Assembly (NCBI GenBank): GCA_011041825.1
Contig: DRAO01000215.1
Span: 1-9,485 of the forward strand
Reading direction: 5' to 3'
DNA from: Chloroflexota bacterium
GTDB lineage: Bacteria; Chloroflexota; Anaerolineae; SpSt-600
DNA length: 9,485 nt
Part shown: in pieces, positions 1 through 5,310 of the stretch
Layout: the number at the start of each line of letters is the position of its first letter
How positions within the stretch are numbered: position 1 is the first letter of the stretch
Notes under the pieces: model-generated
The model's input: only the letters and a program-made list of their open reading frames with translations
Told to the model about the DNA's origin: nothing
Database searches by the model: none
Program-made: the position numbers and the translations under genes

Positions 1-250
1 GGAGCACACCGTCGTCAGCACCACAGGCCCAGGCTTCCCGGATGGAATCTTCAACTTCGGGGCCGCCGAGGGAGACCACCGTCACGTGCGCCCCCAGCTT
101 GTCCTTCAAGGCCAGAGCCTCTTCGAGGGCGTTGCGGTCGTTGGGATTGATGACCAGCTCCGCCTCCCGGAAGTCCACCCGCTGGCGGCGCAGGTTCACC
201 CGAATCCCTTTCGGGTCTCGCACCTGTTTGATGGGAACAATCACTCTCAT
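1..250 (-). CDS. etfB: Electron transfer flavoprotein, beta subunit (N-terminal part, cut by window edge)
   Basis: The first 83 codons of an EtfB/FixA-family protein; a full EtfB is about 255-260 residues, so roughly two thirds lie beyond the left edge. The N-terminus MRVIVPIKQVRDP matches the family's opening beta strand and KQV-D motif. It is followed by INPNDRNALEEALALKD (residues 34-50) and a VTVVSLGGPEVED stretch leading to a GADD motif, all typical of the EtfB nucleotide-binding fold. EtfAB takes electrons from acyl-CoA dehydrogenases and passes them to the quinone pool or other acceptors. The ATG at 248-250 has an AAGGAG site 7 bases upstream (258-263). It follows the acyl-CoA dehydrogenase gene on the same strand, separated only by the repeat block 269-404, so it is probably the next cistron; etfA would be expected further left. 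Confidence 0.93.
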   Translation of the reverse strand, partial: MRVIVPIKQVRDPKGIRVNLRRQRVDFREAELVINPNDRNALEEALALKDKLGAHVTVVSLGGPEVEDSIREAWACGADDGVL

Positions 251-268
251 AGGCTTACTCCTTCGTCA

Positions 269-404
269 GAATGATGAATGGCGAATGAGGAATGATGAAT
301 ATTGAATTGCGAATGGGCGAATCTAGGAATGATGATTCCGCCATTCTATATTCGCCATTCAACATTCGCAATTCGCCATTCGCAATTCGCCATTCGCTGA
401 TTCC
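269..404 (-). repeat. Heptamer tandem repeat block A, inverted halves (intercistronic hairpin)
   Basis: Reading the plus strand, about nine units of the form GAATNNN (GAATGAT, GAATGGC, GAATGAG, GAATATT and others) run from 269 to about 333. They are then answered by about ten units of ATTCNNN (ATTCGCC, ATTCGCA, ATTCAAC) up to 404. The halves are approximate reverse complements, so the RNA could fold into a long imperfect hairpin. The block abuts the stop codon of the acyl-CoA dehydrogenase gene (TAG, 405-407) with no spare base and ends just before the etfB ribosome binding site, so it fills the spacer. A role in mRNA stability or in differential expression between cistrons is inference. There is no T-run to suggest simple termination. 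Confidence 0.85.
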
Positions 405-1571
405 CTACGGCCTAATCCTGATGCCCAGCTTGCGGAAGAGGTTGACGGCGATGACGATGCGCTGGACTTCGTTGGTGCCCTCGTAGATTTCAGCGATGCG
501 GGCATCACGGAACATCAGTTCGATGGGAAAGTCCCGGCTGTAGCCCATTGCGCCGTAAATCTGAAGGGCCACGTTGATAGCACGGGAAGCTACCTCAGAG
601 CCCAGCAGCTTGCACATCGCCGCCTGTTGCGAGAAGGGCTGTTTGGTATCCACCAGCCAGGCGGTGCGGTAGACAAGGCTGCGCAGGGCCTCGATCTGGG
701 TCGCCAGGTCCGCAAGCATCCACTGGATGCTCTGCTTGTGGGCGATGGGCACGCCGAACTGCTCCCGCATCGCCGCCCACTCCAGGGCCATATTTAGGGC
801 TGCCTGAGCGCCGCCCAGGCAAGCGGCACCCAGCGAGAGCCTGCCCATATCCAGGCTCTGCATAAACACGATGAACCCGGCTCCGAACTGGCCCAGCACG
901 TTCTCCTTGGGGACCCGGCAGTCCTCGAAGATGATTTCAGCGGTGCTGGAGCCCCGTATGCCCATCTTATCTTCCAGCTTGCCGATGCGGATGCCCGGGT
1001 AATCCCGCTCCACGATGAAGGCGGTGATGCCGCCACGGGCCCCCAGGGCCGGGTCGGTCACCGCCATCACGGTGATGATGTCGGCGATGTCGCCGTTGGT
1101 GATGAACTGCTTGGTCCCGTTGAGGATGTAGTAATCGCCGTCCCGGATGGCCCTGGTCTTGATGGCGGCGGCGTCGGAGCCCGCTCCGGCCTCGGTGAGG
1201 GCGAAGGCGGCGATTTTCTCGCCCCGTGCCAGCGGGGTGAGGTACTTCTTCTTCTGCTCCTCGGTGCCGCCCAGGTAGATGGCCATCGCCCCGATGCCAA
1301 TGTGGGCACCGATTATGGTGGCGAAAGAGGAAGAGACCTTGCCCAGCTCCTCAGCCACGATGCAATAACCGACCTCGCCGGCCCCCATCCCGCCGTATTC
1401 CTGCGGGAAGGGCACACCTAGGAGCCCCAGTTCGGCGGCCTTTTTGACGGCCTCCATCGGGACCTGGTGCTCCTCATCCATCTTACGGGCGATGGGCTTG
1501 ACTTCCCTTTCGAGAAACTCACGCACCATCCGCCGGAGCATCTGGTGCTCTTTGCTGAAACTGAAATCCAT
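405..1571 (-). CDS. Acyl-CoA dehydrogenase (paralogue 1, canonical catalytic Glu)
   Basis: A 388-residue FAD-dependent acyl-CoA dehydrogenase that makes the alpha,beta double bond of an acyl-CoA and hands electrons to EtfAB. The order of domains is the usual N-terminal helical part, beta-barrel middle (AFALTEAGAGSD, residues 122-133, which contacts FAD and substrate) and C-terminal helical part with REQFGVPIAHKQ (269-280). The catalytic base is present as E364 in IYEGTNEVQ. Residue 243 is Gly in LDMGRL, as in short- and medium-chain enzymes, and not the alternative Glu of isovaleryl-CoA dehydrogenase. The open frame begins at a GTG at 1577, but AGGAGG lies 5 bases before the ATG at 1569-1571 and leaves no room for the GTG, so the ATG is the better start. 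The protein aligns with the acyl-CoA dehydrogenase at 2481-3647 almost without gaps. Chain-length preference cannot be read from sequence. Confidence 0.95.
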   Translation of the reverse strand: MDFSFSKEHQMLRRMVREFLEREVKPIARKMDEEHQVPMEAVKKAAELGLLGVPFPQEYGGMGAGEVGYCIVAEELGKVSSSFATIIGAHIGIGAMAIYLGGTEEQKKKYLTPLARGEKIAAFALTEAGAGSDAAAIKTRAIRDGDYYILNGTKQFITNGDIADIITVMAVTDPALGARGGITAFIVERDYPGIRIGKLEDKMGIRGSSTAEIIFEDCRVPKENVLGQFGAGFIVFMQSLDMGRLSLGAACLGGAQAALNMALEWAAMREQFGVPIAHKQSIQWMLADLATQIEALRSLVYRTAWLVDTKQPFSQQAAMCKLLGSEVASRAINVALQIYGAMGYSRDFPIELMFRDARIAEIYEGTNEVQRIVIAVNLFRKLGIRIRP

Positions 1572-1583
1572 AATCACCTCCTG

Positions 1584-1617
1584 GCGAGTTAGGGGTTGCG
1601 AGTTGCAAACTACTCGC
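1584..1617 (-). repeat. Short heptamer block D with terminal inverted repeat
   Basis: The plus strand shows GCGAGTT, AGGGGTT, GCGAGTT and then GCAAACTACTCGC. The outer GCGAGT (1584-1589) and ACTCGC (1612-1617) are exact reverse complements. The units resemble those of block B (GAGTTAG / CTCGCAA), not block A. The block sits directly before the ribosome binding site of the acyl-CoA dehydrogenase at 405-1571, between that gene and the inserted toxin-antitoxin pair. Confidence 0.6.
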
Positions 1618-1636
1618 TTTCAGACAAAACGTTGAG

Positions 1637-1665
1637 TTGCTGTTGATTACATCTTATGTTATAAT
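1637..1665 (+). promoter_or_regulatory. Extended -10 promoter of the toxin-antitoxin operon
   Basis: A perfect TATAAT at 1660-1665 is preceded by TGT (1657-1659), giving the extended -10 form TGnTATAAT. Seventeen bases upstream is a weak -35, TTGCTG (1637-1642). Transcription should start near 1672, about 26 bases before the antitoxin ATG, whose ribosome binding site GAGGAG is at 1685-1690. Confidence 0.7.
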
Positions 1666-1669
1666 CTTT

Positions 1670-1681
1670 GCTGAAATCAGC
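1670..1681. promoter_or_regulatory. Palindrome over the predicted start of TA transcription (candidate operator)
   Basis: GCTGA-AA-TCAGC is a perfect inverted repeat with 5-base arms and a 2-base centre, lying 4 bases after the -10 box. AbrB/MazE-type antitoxins commonly repress their own operon by binding palindromes at the promoter, so this is the natural candidate operator. The site is short and binding is inferred. Confidence 0.45.
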
Positions 1682-1697
1682 GGTGAGGAGTTGAAAT

Positions 1698-1991
1698 ATG
1701 AAAGAGCCGCAAACCATTTCGGTGCAGACTCTGGAACTTAAACCCGATGAACCCCTGACCTTGCCGGAAACCTTCAAGTCAGCTCTGGGTCTAGATAAGG
1801 GTGGTACTTACACGGCCATTCAATTAAACGGCCTTGTGCTGCTCATCTCCCGCTCCCTCATCGCTCAGGAAGCCCTTGAAGGAATGCGCAAAGTCCTGGA
1901 AGCTAAAGGGGTGACCTTGGAAGATTTGCTGTCCGGTCTCTCTGAAGTCCGCAGTCAGGTGCTGTATGAACGCTACAGTCTCGCCTCCTAG
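1698..1991 (+). CDS. AbrB/MazE-like antitoxin
   Basis: A 97-residue protein. Residues about 8-52 look like a SpoVT/AbrB swapped-hairpin DNA-binding domain: an alternating hydrophobic strand, then LPETFKSALGLDKGGTY (22-38), then a strand ending in LVLLIS. The tail (about 55-97) is helical and charged, with GVTLEDLLSGL (71-81) and a LYERY end, which is where antitoxins of this kind usually grip the toxin. Start codon ATG has GAGGAG 7 bases upstream. Its last 26 bases overlap the start of the PIN-domain gene in another frame, the translational coupling typical of TA pairs. It lies opposite to all the surrounding metabolic genes and appears more AT-rich than the enzyme genes, which suggests acquisition as a module. 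The family assignment rests on pattern recognition, not a search. Confidence 0.78.
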   Translation: MKEPQTISVQTLELKPDEPLTLPETFKSALGLDKGGTYTAIQLNGLVLLISRSLIAQEALEGMRKVLEAKGVTLEDLLSGLSEVRSQVLYERYSLAS

Positions 1992-2433
1992 GATTTTCAT
2001 TGATTCGAGTGTCCTCTTTGCTGCCGCCATTTCGGCCACGGGAGCCAGCCGAGCCTTAATCCTTCTCGCCGAAATAGGGTTGTTACGCTTGGTAATCTGC
2101 CCCCTCATTTTTGAGGAAGTCGAGCGCAATCTAAAAGTTAAAGCTCCTGAAGCCCTTCCCTTCTTCCAGCGTTTACAACGAGCTTTGCCCTGGGAGATAG
2201 TGAGCGATCCCACGCTAGAGGAAGTGCAGGCTTGCCTCAACATCATCGCTGCCAAGGATGCTCCCATATTAGCTGCTGCAATTAAGGCCAACCCTCATCG
2301 CCTGGTTACATTAGATACCCGGCATTTCAATCGCTCTGAAGTCAAGGAGGTTGTGAAATTTCCCATCCAAACACCCGGAGAGCTCCTGACCGATATTCGG
2401 AAAGCTTTGATTGTAATTATCCATCCCAGATGA
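1966..2433 (+). CDS. PIN-domain ribonuclease toxin (VapC-like)
   Basis: A 155-residue protein that is essentially one PIN domain, a metal-dependent RNase fold used by VapC-type toxins to cut tRNA, rRNA or mRNA. The acidic residues of the active site are visible in order: D13 in FIDSSVL, E51 in FEEVERN, D98 in AAKDAPILAAA and D117 in LVTLDTRHF. The AAKDAPILAAAI and LVTLDTRHF pattern resembles the group often annotated as 'putative toxin component, PIN family' (COG1569 type) more than classical VapC. The ATG at 1966 lies within the antitoxin gene, with AGGTG at 1957-1961 as a modest ribosome binding site. All four acidic residues are kept, so the toxin is probably active. The gene ends 47 bases from the convergent acyl-CoA dehydrogenase gene, with no clear terminator between them. 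Confidence 0.85.
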   Translation: MNATVSPPRIFIDSSVLFAAAISATGASRALILLAEIGLLRLVICPLIFEEVERNLKVKAPEALPFFQRLQRALPWEIVSDPTLEEVQACLNIIAAKDAPILAAAIKANPHRLVTLDTRHFNRSEVKEVVKFPIQTPGELLTDIRKALIVIIHPR

Positions 2434-2480
2434 GGAAATACGGGAACTCAGGAAAAGAATAAGCGATTTGTTAAGGAACC

Positions 2481-3647
2481 TCACGGCTTAATCTTCAATC
2501 CGTACTCCTTGAAAATATCGGCGGCAACGATGAACTTCTGGATTTCGGTGGTGCCGTCTATGATGTGCAGGGCACGGGCATCCCGATACATCCTCTCAAT
2601 GGCGTATTCCCGCATATAGCCGTAGCCGCCGTGCACCTGCACCATCTTGTTAGCGACCCAGAAAGCCACCTCAGCCCCGAAGGCTTTCACCATAGCGGCC
2701 TCTTTGGTGTAGCGCTCCCCACTATCGGCCAGCCAGGCCACGTACTCCACCATATGACGCAGGGCTTCAATCTTGATGGCGGCGTCGGCTACGTAATTCT
2801 GGATGGCCTGCTTCTGGGCAATGGGGCCGCCGAACTGTTCCCGCTCAGTGGCGAATTTGGCGCCCTCTTTGAGGGCGGCCTCAGCCAGGCCCAGGCAGAT
2901 GGCCGCCACGCTCAGCCGGGCGAAGTCCAGGGCCTTCATCGCCACCTTGAAGCCCTCGCCCTCCTTGCCGCCCAGCAGGTTCTCGGCGGGGACACGGCAG
3001 CCGTCCAGGTAGATGGGGTTGCACACCGCCCCACGCAATCCCAGCAAGCGCTCCCGCCGCCCCACCTTAAAGCCGGGGAAATCCTTTTCCACGATGAAAG
3101 CGCTGATGCCCCTGGCTCCGGCTTCGGGGTCGGTCTTGGCGAAGACGATGAAGACGTCGGCGATGCCAGCGTTGCTCACCCAGATTTTGTTGCCGGTAAG
3201 CACGTATTCGTCGCCGTCCCTTACGGCTACGGTGCAGATGGCAGCGGCGTCGGTCCCGGCCTGGGGCTCGGTAAGGGCGAAAGCGCCGATTTTGACGCCG
3301 TCGGCCATATCGGGCAGGTACTTCTCCTTCTGCTCCTCAGTTCCCTCCCGCAGGATGGTGTTACCGGCCAGCCCCAGGTGGACGTGGACGGTGAGGGCGG
3401 TGGACATACAGGCCTTGGCCAGCTCCTCCATCAGCAGGCAGTAGCCGAGGGCGTCGAGTTCGGCGCCGCCGTAGTCCTCGGGGAAGGTGGCGCCCAGGAA
3501 GCCCTGCTCGGCCAGCTTCTGCAGCACTTCCAGAGGGGGCTTCTCCTCGTGGTCGGTGGTCTGGGCCAGCGGGGCCACCTCGTTCTGGGCGAAGTCACGG
3601 AACATATTGCGGAACATCACGTGCTCTTCGCTGAGTGTGAAATCCAT
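2481..3647 (-). CDS. Acyl-CoA dehydrogenase (paralogue 2, Asp at the catalytic position)
   Basis: A 388-residue acyl-CoA dehydrogenase, the same length as the paralogue at 405-1571 and alignable with it over nearly the whole chain. Family signatures include AFALTEPQAGTDAAAI (122-137), REQFGGPIAQKQAIQNY and HGGYGYMREY. The oddity is the catalytic base: where the paralogue and most family members have Glu in YEGT, this one has D364 in IIDGTTEIQ (codon 2556-2558, GTC on the plus strand). Residue 243, the alternative Glu site used by isovaleryl-CoA dehydrogenase, is Ala (LDFARL), so no Glu replaces it. ACAD10/11-type enzymes carry Asp in a similar ADGPDE motif, so activity is still plausible, perhaps on a different substrate. 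The ATG has GGGAGG 5 bases upstream. It follows the enoyl-CoA hydratase gene across repeat block B. Confidence 0.93.
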   Translation of the reverse strand: MDFTLSEEHVMFRNMFRDFAQNEVAPLAQTTDHEEKPPLEVLQKLAEQGFLGATFPEDYGGAELDALGYCLLMEELAKACMSTALTVHVHLGLAGNTILREGTEEQKEKYLPDMADGVKIGAFALTEPQAGTDAAAICTVAVRDGDEYVLTGNKIWVSNAGIADVFIVFAKTDPEAGARGISAFIVEKDFPGFKVGRRERLLGLRGAVCNPIYLDGCRVPAENLLGGKEGEGFKVAMKALDFARLSVAAICLGLAEAALKEGAKFATEREQFGGPIAQKQAIQNYVADAAIKIEALRHMVEYVAWLADSGERYTKEAAMVKAFGAEVAFWVANKMVQVHGGYGYMREYAIERMYRDARALHIIDGTTEIQKFIVAADIFKEYGLKIKP

Positions 3648-3663
3648 AGAGACCTCCCGAAGC

Positions 3664-3730
3664 GAGTTAGGAGTGAGGAGTTAGGAGTTAGGAGCGAGGA
3701 GCCTCGCAACTCCTAACTCCTAACTCGCAA
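3664..3730 (-). repeat. Heptamer tandem repeat block B, inverted halves (intercistronic hairpin)
   Basis: The plus strand reads GAGTTAG, GAGTGAG, GAGTTAG, GAGTTAG, GAGCGAG, then a short turn, then CTCGCAA, CTCCTAA, CTCCTAA, CTCGCAA. Units are exactly 7 bases and the two arms are near-perfect reverse complements, so the hairpin is strong on either strand. The right end touches the TAA stop of enoyl-CoA hydratase (3731-3733) with no base between. The left end stops five bases short of the ribosome binding site of the downstream dehydrogenase gene. Confidence 0.9.
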
Positions 3731-4516
3731 TTATTTATCCTTAAACTTCGGCTGGCGCTTCTCCAAGAAAGCCCGCACGCCTTCACGCATATCCTCGGTC
3801 TCGCAGAGTTTGGCGAAGCGGTCGGCCTCATAGAGCAGGCCCTCTTCCAGGCTCATCTTGAGGCCCTTGTTGACGCAATCCAGGATGGCGGCGATGGGCA
3901 GCTTGCTCTTGGAGGCAATCTTGCGGGCCAGGTCTTTGGCGGCCTTGAGCACCTGCCCGGCGGGCACCACCTTGTTCACCAGCCCGATGCGGTAAGCCTC
4001 CTGCGCTGTAATCATATCGCCGGTGAGGAGCAGCTCCAGGGCCTTGCCCTTGCCCACCATCCGGGGCAGGCGCTGGGTTCCGCCCCAGCCGGGTATGATG
4101 CCCAGGTTGATCTCCGGCTGCCCGAAGCGGGCCCTATCCGAAGCGATGCGGATGTGGCAGGCCATCGCCAGCTCGTTGCCGCCGCCCAGGCAGACGGCGT
4201 TGATGGCGGCGATGACCGGCTTGGGGGATTTTTCAATCTTGTTGAAAAGCTCCTGGCCCTTGAGCACCACTTCCTTGGCGTCGTCGTAGCCCTTAAGCTT
4301 ATTGAGTTCATTGATGTCAGCTCCGGCCACGAAAGCAAATTGGCCTGCTCCCGTGATGATGATGACTTTGACCTCGTCGTTGTTAAGCATTTCATCAAAA
4401 GCCTGATCCAGTTCCATCACTGTCTGGCGGTCGAAAGCGTTGGCCGGAGGATGGTCAATGGTAAGGATGGCAATGCGGTCTTCAATCGTCACGTGGATGT
4501 TCTGATACTCTCCCAT
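3731..4516 (-). CDS. Enoyl-CoA hydratase (crotonase family)
   Basis: A 261-residue crotonase-fold protein that adds water to trans-2-enoyl-CoA, the second step of beta-oxidation. Both catalytic glutamates are seen: E115 in LGGGNELAMAC and E135 in FGQPEINLGIIPGWGGTQR, matching the two Glu of mitochondrial enoyl-CoA hydratase. The oxyanion-hole loop appears as FVAGADINEL (62-71), and HPPANAF (22-28) is the usual N-terminal CoA-binding motif. The open frame extends 20 codons further upstream to 4576. However, TGGAGG sits 7 bases before the ATG at 4514-4516, and the extension would overlap the upstream gene, so the shorter start is chosen and gives the normal family length. With both glutamates, true hydratase activity is likely, not one of the other crotonase reactions. 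Confidence 0.94.
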   Translation of the reverse strand: MGEYQNIHVTIEDRIAILTIDHPPANAFDRQTVMELDQAFDEMLNNDEVKVIIITGAGQFAFVAGADINELNKLKGYDDAKEVVLKGQELFNKIEKSPKPVIAAINAVCLGGGNELAMACHIRIASDRARFGQPEINLGIIPGWGGTQRLPRMVGKGKALELLLTGDMITAQEAYRIGLVNKVVPAGQVLKAAKDLARKIASKSKLPIAAILDCVNKGLKMSLEEGLLYEADRFAKLCETEDMREGVRAFLEKRQPKFKDK

Positions 4517-4548
4517 AGCAAGACCTCCAGTTAATTTTTGGTATTTCG

Positions 4549-5034
4549 CTATTGGCCTTTCGGATAAGCGATGCAAACACCGCCTAGAAGCCTGTTCCGC
4601 ATACGAGCGGCTTCTTCCTCAGGCAAATCCTGCATCCAGATGACGGCAACGGCTTGTATCGCCAAGCGGACACCGTCTACGGTTAAGTCAACCAGATGCA
4701 CACACCCCTGAGGGCCGCCTATAATTTCCTTCACCCGGCGGTAAAGCCCTTTCTTTACAGGGAGCCCTACCAGCTGCCCTATTCTTAGCGAGGGTTGATA
4801 GCAAACTTCATAAGGAACCCGGAGCAACTTGCTCTCGGCATGGGAGATGACGATGTTTTCAGGGTTTTCTACCTTCAATTCAAGGTAAATTCCCAGATGG
4901 TGAAATCGGTCCACAATGAAATTGCTCACTCCCACTATCCCTTCTGCAACCCGGGTTATCTCGGTGATGCGGGTGCGGGTATAGGCAGGCTCCCTGAATT
5001 GCAGTTTGCCATTGAACTTCTCTGATCCTCTCAT
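4549..5034 (-). CDS. DUF2889-family protein of unknown function
   Basis: A 161-residue protein that I place in the DUF2889 family from its C-terminal signature YRRVKEIIGGPQGCVHLVDL (98-117), preceded by a region with PSLRIGQLVGL. The conserved Gly-Gly-x-x-Gly-Cys-x-His core (C111, H113) suggests a metal or thiol site, but no function is established. The N-terminal half, about residues 15-75, looks beta-rich. There is no signal peptide or membrane segment. It lies 32 bases before enoyl-CoA hydratase on the same strand, inside the beta-oxidation cluster. The ATG at 5032-5034 lacks a well-placed ribosome binding site; a G-rich AAGGGGG lies about 18 bases away. A TAG stop in frame just upstream rules out a longer form. 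Its base composition looks more AT-rich than the enzyme genes. Confidence 0.72.
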   Translation of the reverse strand: MRGSEKFNGKLQFREPAYTRTRITEITRVAEGIVGVSNFIVDRFHHLGIYLELKVENPENIVISHAESKLLRVPYEVCYQPSLRIGQLVGLPVKKGLYRRVKEIIGGPQGCVHLVDLTVDGVRLAIQAVAVIWMQDLPEEEAARMRNRLLGGVCIAYPKGQ

Positions 5035-5090
5035 TTCACACTATAGTTTAGCCCCCTTCAAAAATAGCGGTTGCTCTTGCACTTCCAAAT

Positions 5091-5136
5091 TATAATAGCG
5101 CTGACCAGTTTAAACCAATTTGAGGAGGAAGATATG
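5091..5136 (+). promoter_or_regulatory. Orphan -10 box and strong ribosome binding site facing the wrong way
   Basis: On the plus strand a TATAAT (5091-5096) is followed by GAGGAGG (5122-5128) and an ATG five bases later (5134-5136), an excellent translation start. The reading frame begins MLREAQVLFKIGAPG and stays open, but it runs through repeat block C and then antisense into the 3-hydroxyacyl-CoA dehydrogenase gene, so no real gene follows. No good -35 is seen. The same AT-rich spot also reads TATAAT on the minus strand (5089-5094), with a weak TTGGTT 18 bases upstream, and could instead serve the DUF2889 gene. It may be the remnant of a truncated gene. Confidence 0.35.
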
Positions 5137-5166
5137 TTACGAGAAGCTCAAGTATTGTTTAAGATT

Positions 5167-5195
5167 GGGGCACCGGGCCACCAACCCGGCGCCCC
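5167..5195 (-). other. GC-rich hairpin in the spacer before the DUF2889 gene
   Basis: Arms 5167-5177 and 5185-5195 pair over 11 positions around a 7-base loop. On the minus-strand RNA every position pairs, with one G-U wobble; on the plus strand the same position is an A-C mismatch. This suggests that the minus-strand transcript, the direction of the operon, is the relevant one. No T-run follows, so it is not a standard terminator. A small GGGT-TAT-ACCC stem lies beside it (5204-5214). Confidence 0.5.
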
Positions 5196-5233
5196 GGTTG
5201 TAAAGGGTTATACCCCCTGCACCGCCAAGGGAA

Positions 5234-5310
5234 GGAGCAAGGGGCAAGAGGCAAGTGGCAATTTGCAATTCGCCACTTGCTACTTGCCACTTGCTACTTG
5301 CAACTTGCCA
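5234..5310 (-). repeat. Heptamer tandem repeat block C, inverted halves (intercistronic hairpin)
   Basis: Eleven consecutive 7-base units are seen on the plus strand: GGAGCAA, GGGGCAA, GAGGCAA, GTGGCAA, TTTGCAA, TTCGCCA, CTTGCTA, CTTGCCA, CTTGCTA, CTTGCAA, CTTGCCA. The first half (NNNGCAA) is roughly the reverse complement of the second (CTTGCNN), with the turn near 5265. The block ends at 5310, directly against the TAG stop of 3-hydroxyacyl-CoA dehydrogenase (5311-5313). It is the right part of the 276-base spacer 5035-5310. Confidence 0.9.

Noticed and set aside
269..404. Possible CRISPR array
   Set aside because: Units are 7 bases without unique spacers and the orientation flips midway, unlike the 24-40-base repeats with regular spacers of CRISPR.
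1549..1676. 12-base direct repeat TCTTTGCTGAAA at 1549-1560 and 1665-1676, possible duplication at the toxin-antitoxin insertion
   Set aside because: The first copy is within the conserved start of the dehydrogenase gene, the similarity does not extend, and a 12-base match in a 9.5-kb window can arise by chance.
2434..2480. Terminator between the convergent toxin and dehydrogenase genes
   Set aside because: No stable hairpin with a T-run can be made in these 47 bases on either strand.
2565..3716. Long open frame on the plus strand opposite the second acyl-CoA dehydrogenase gene
   Set aside because: It is the antisense mirror of a clear enzyme gene in GC-rich DNA. Its product is a low-complexity Gly/Leu/His-rich string without domain motifs.
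5089..5118. Minus-strand promoter TTGGTT-N18-TATAAT for the DUF2889 gene
   Set aside because: The -35 matches only three of six bases, and the TATAAT arises from a near-palindromic AT stretch that also reads on the other strand. It is mentioned with the orphan start but not called separately.
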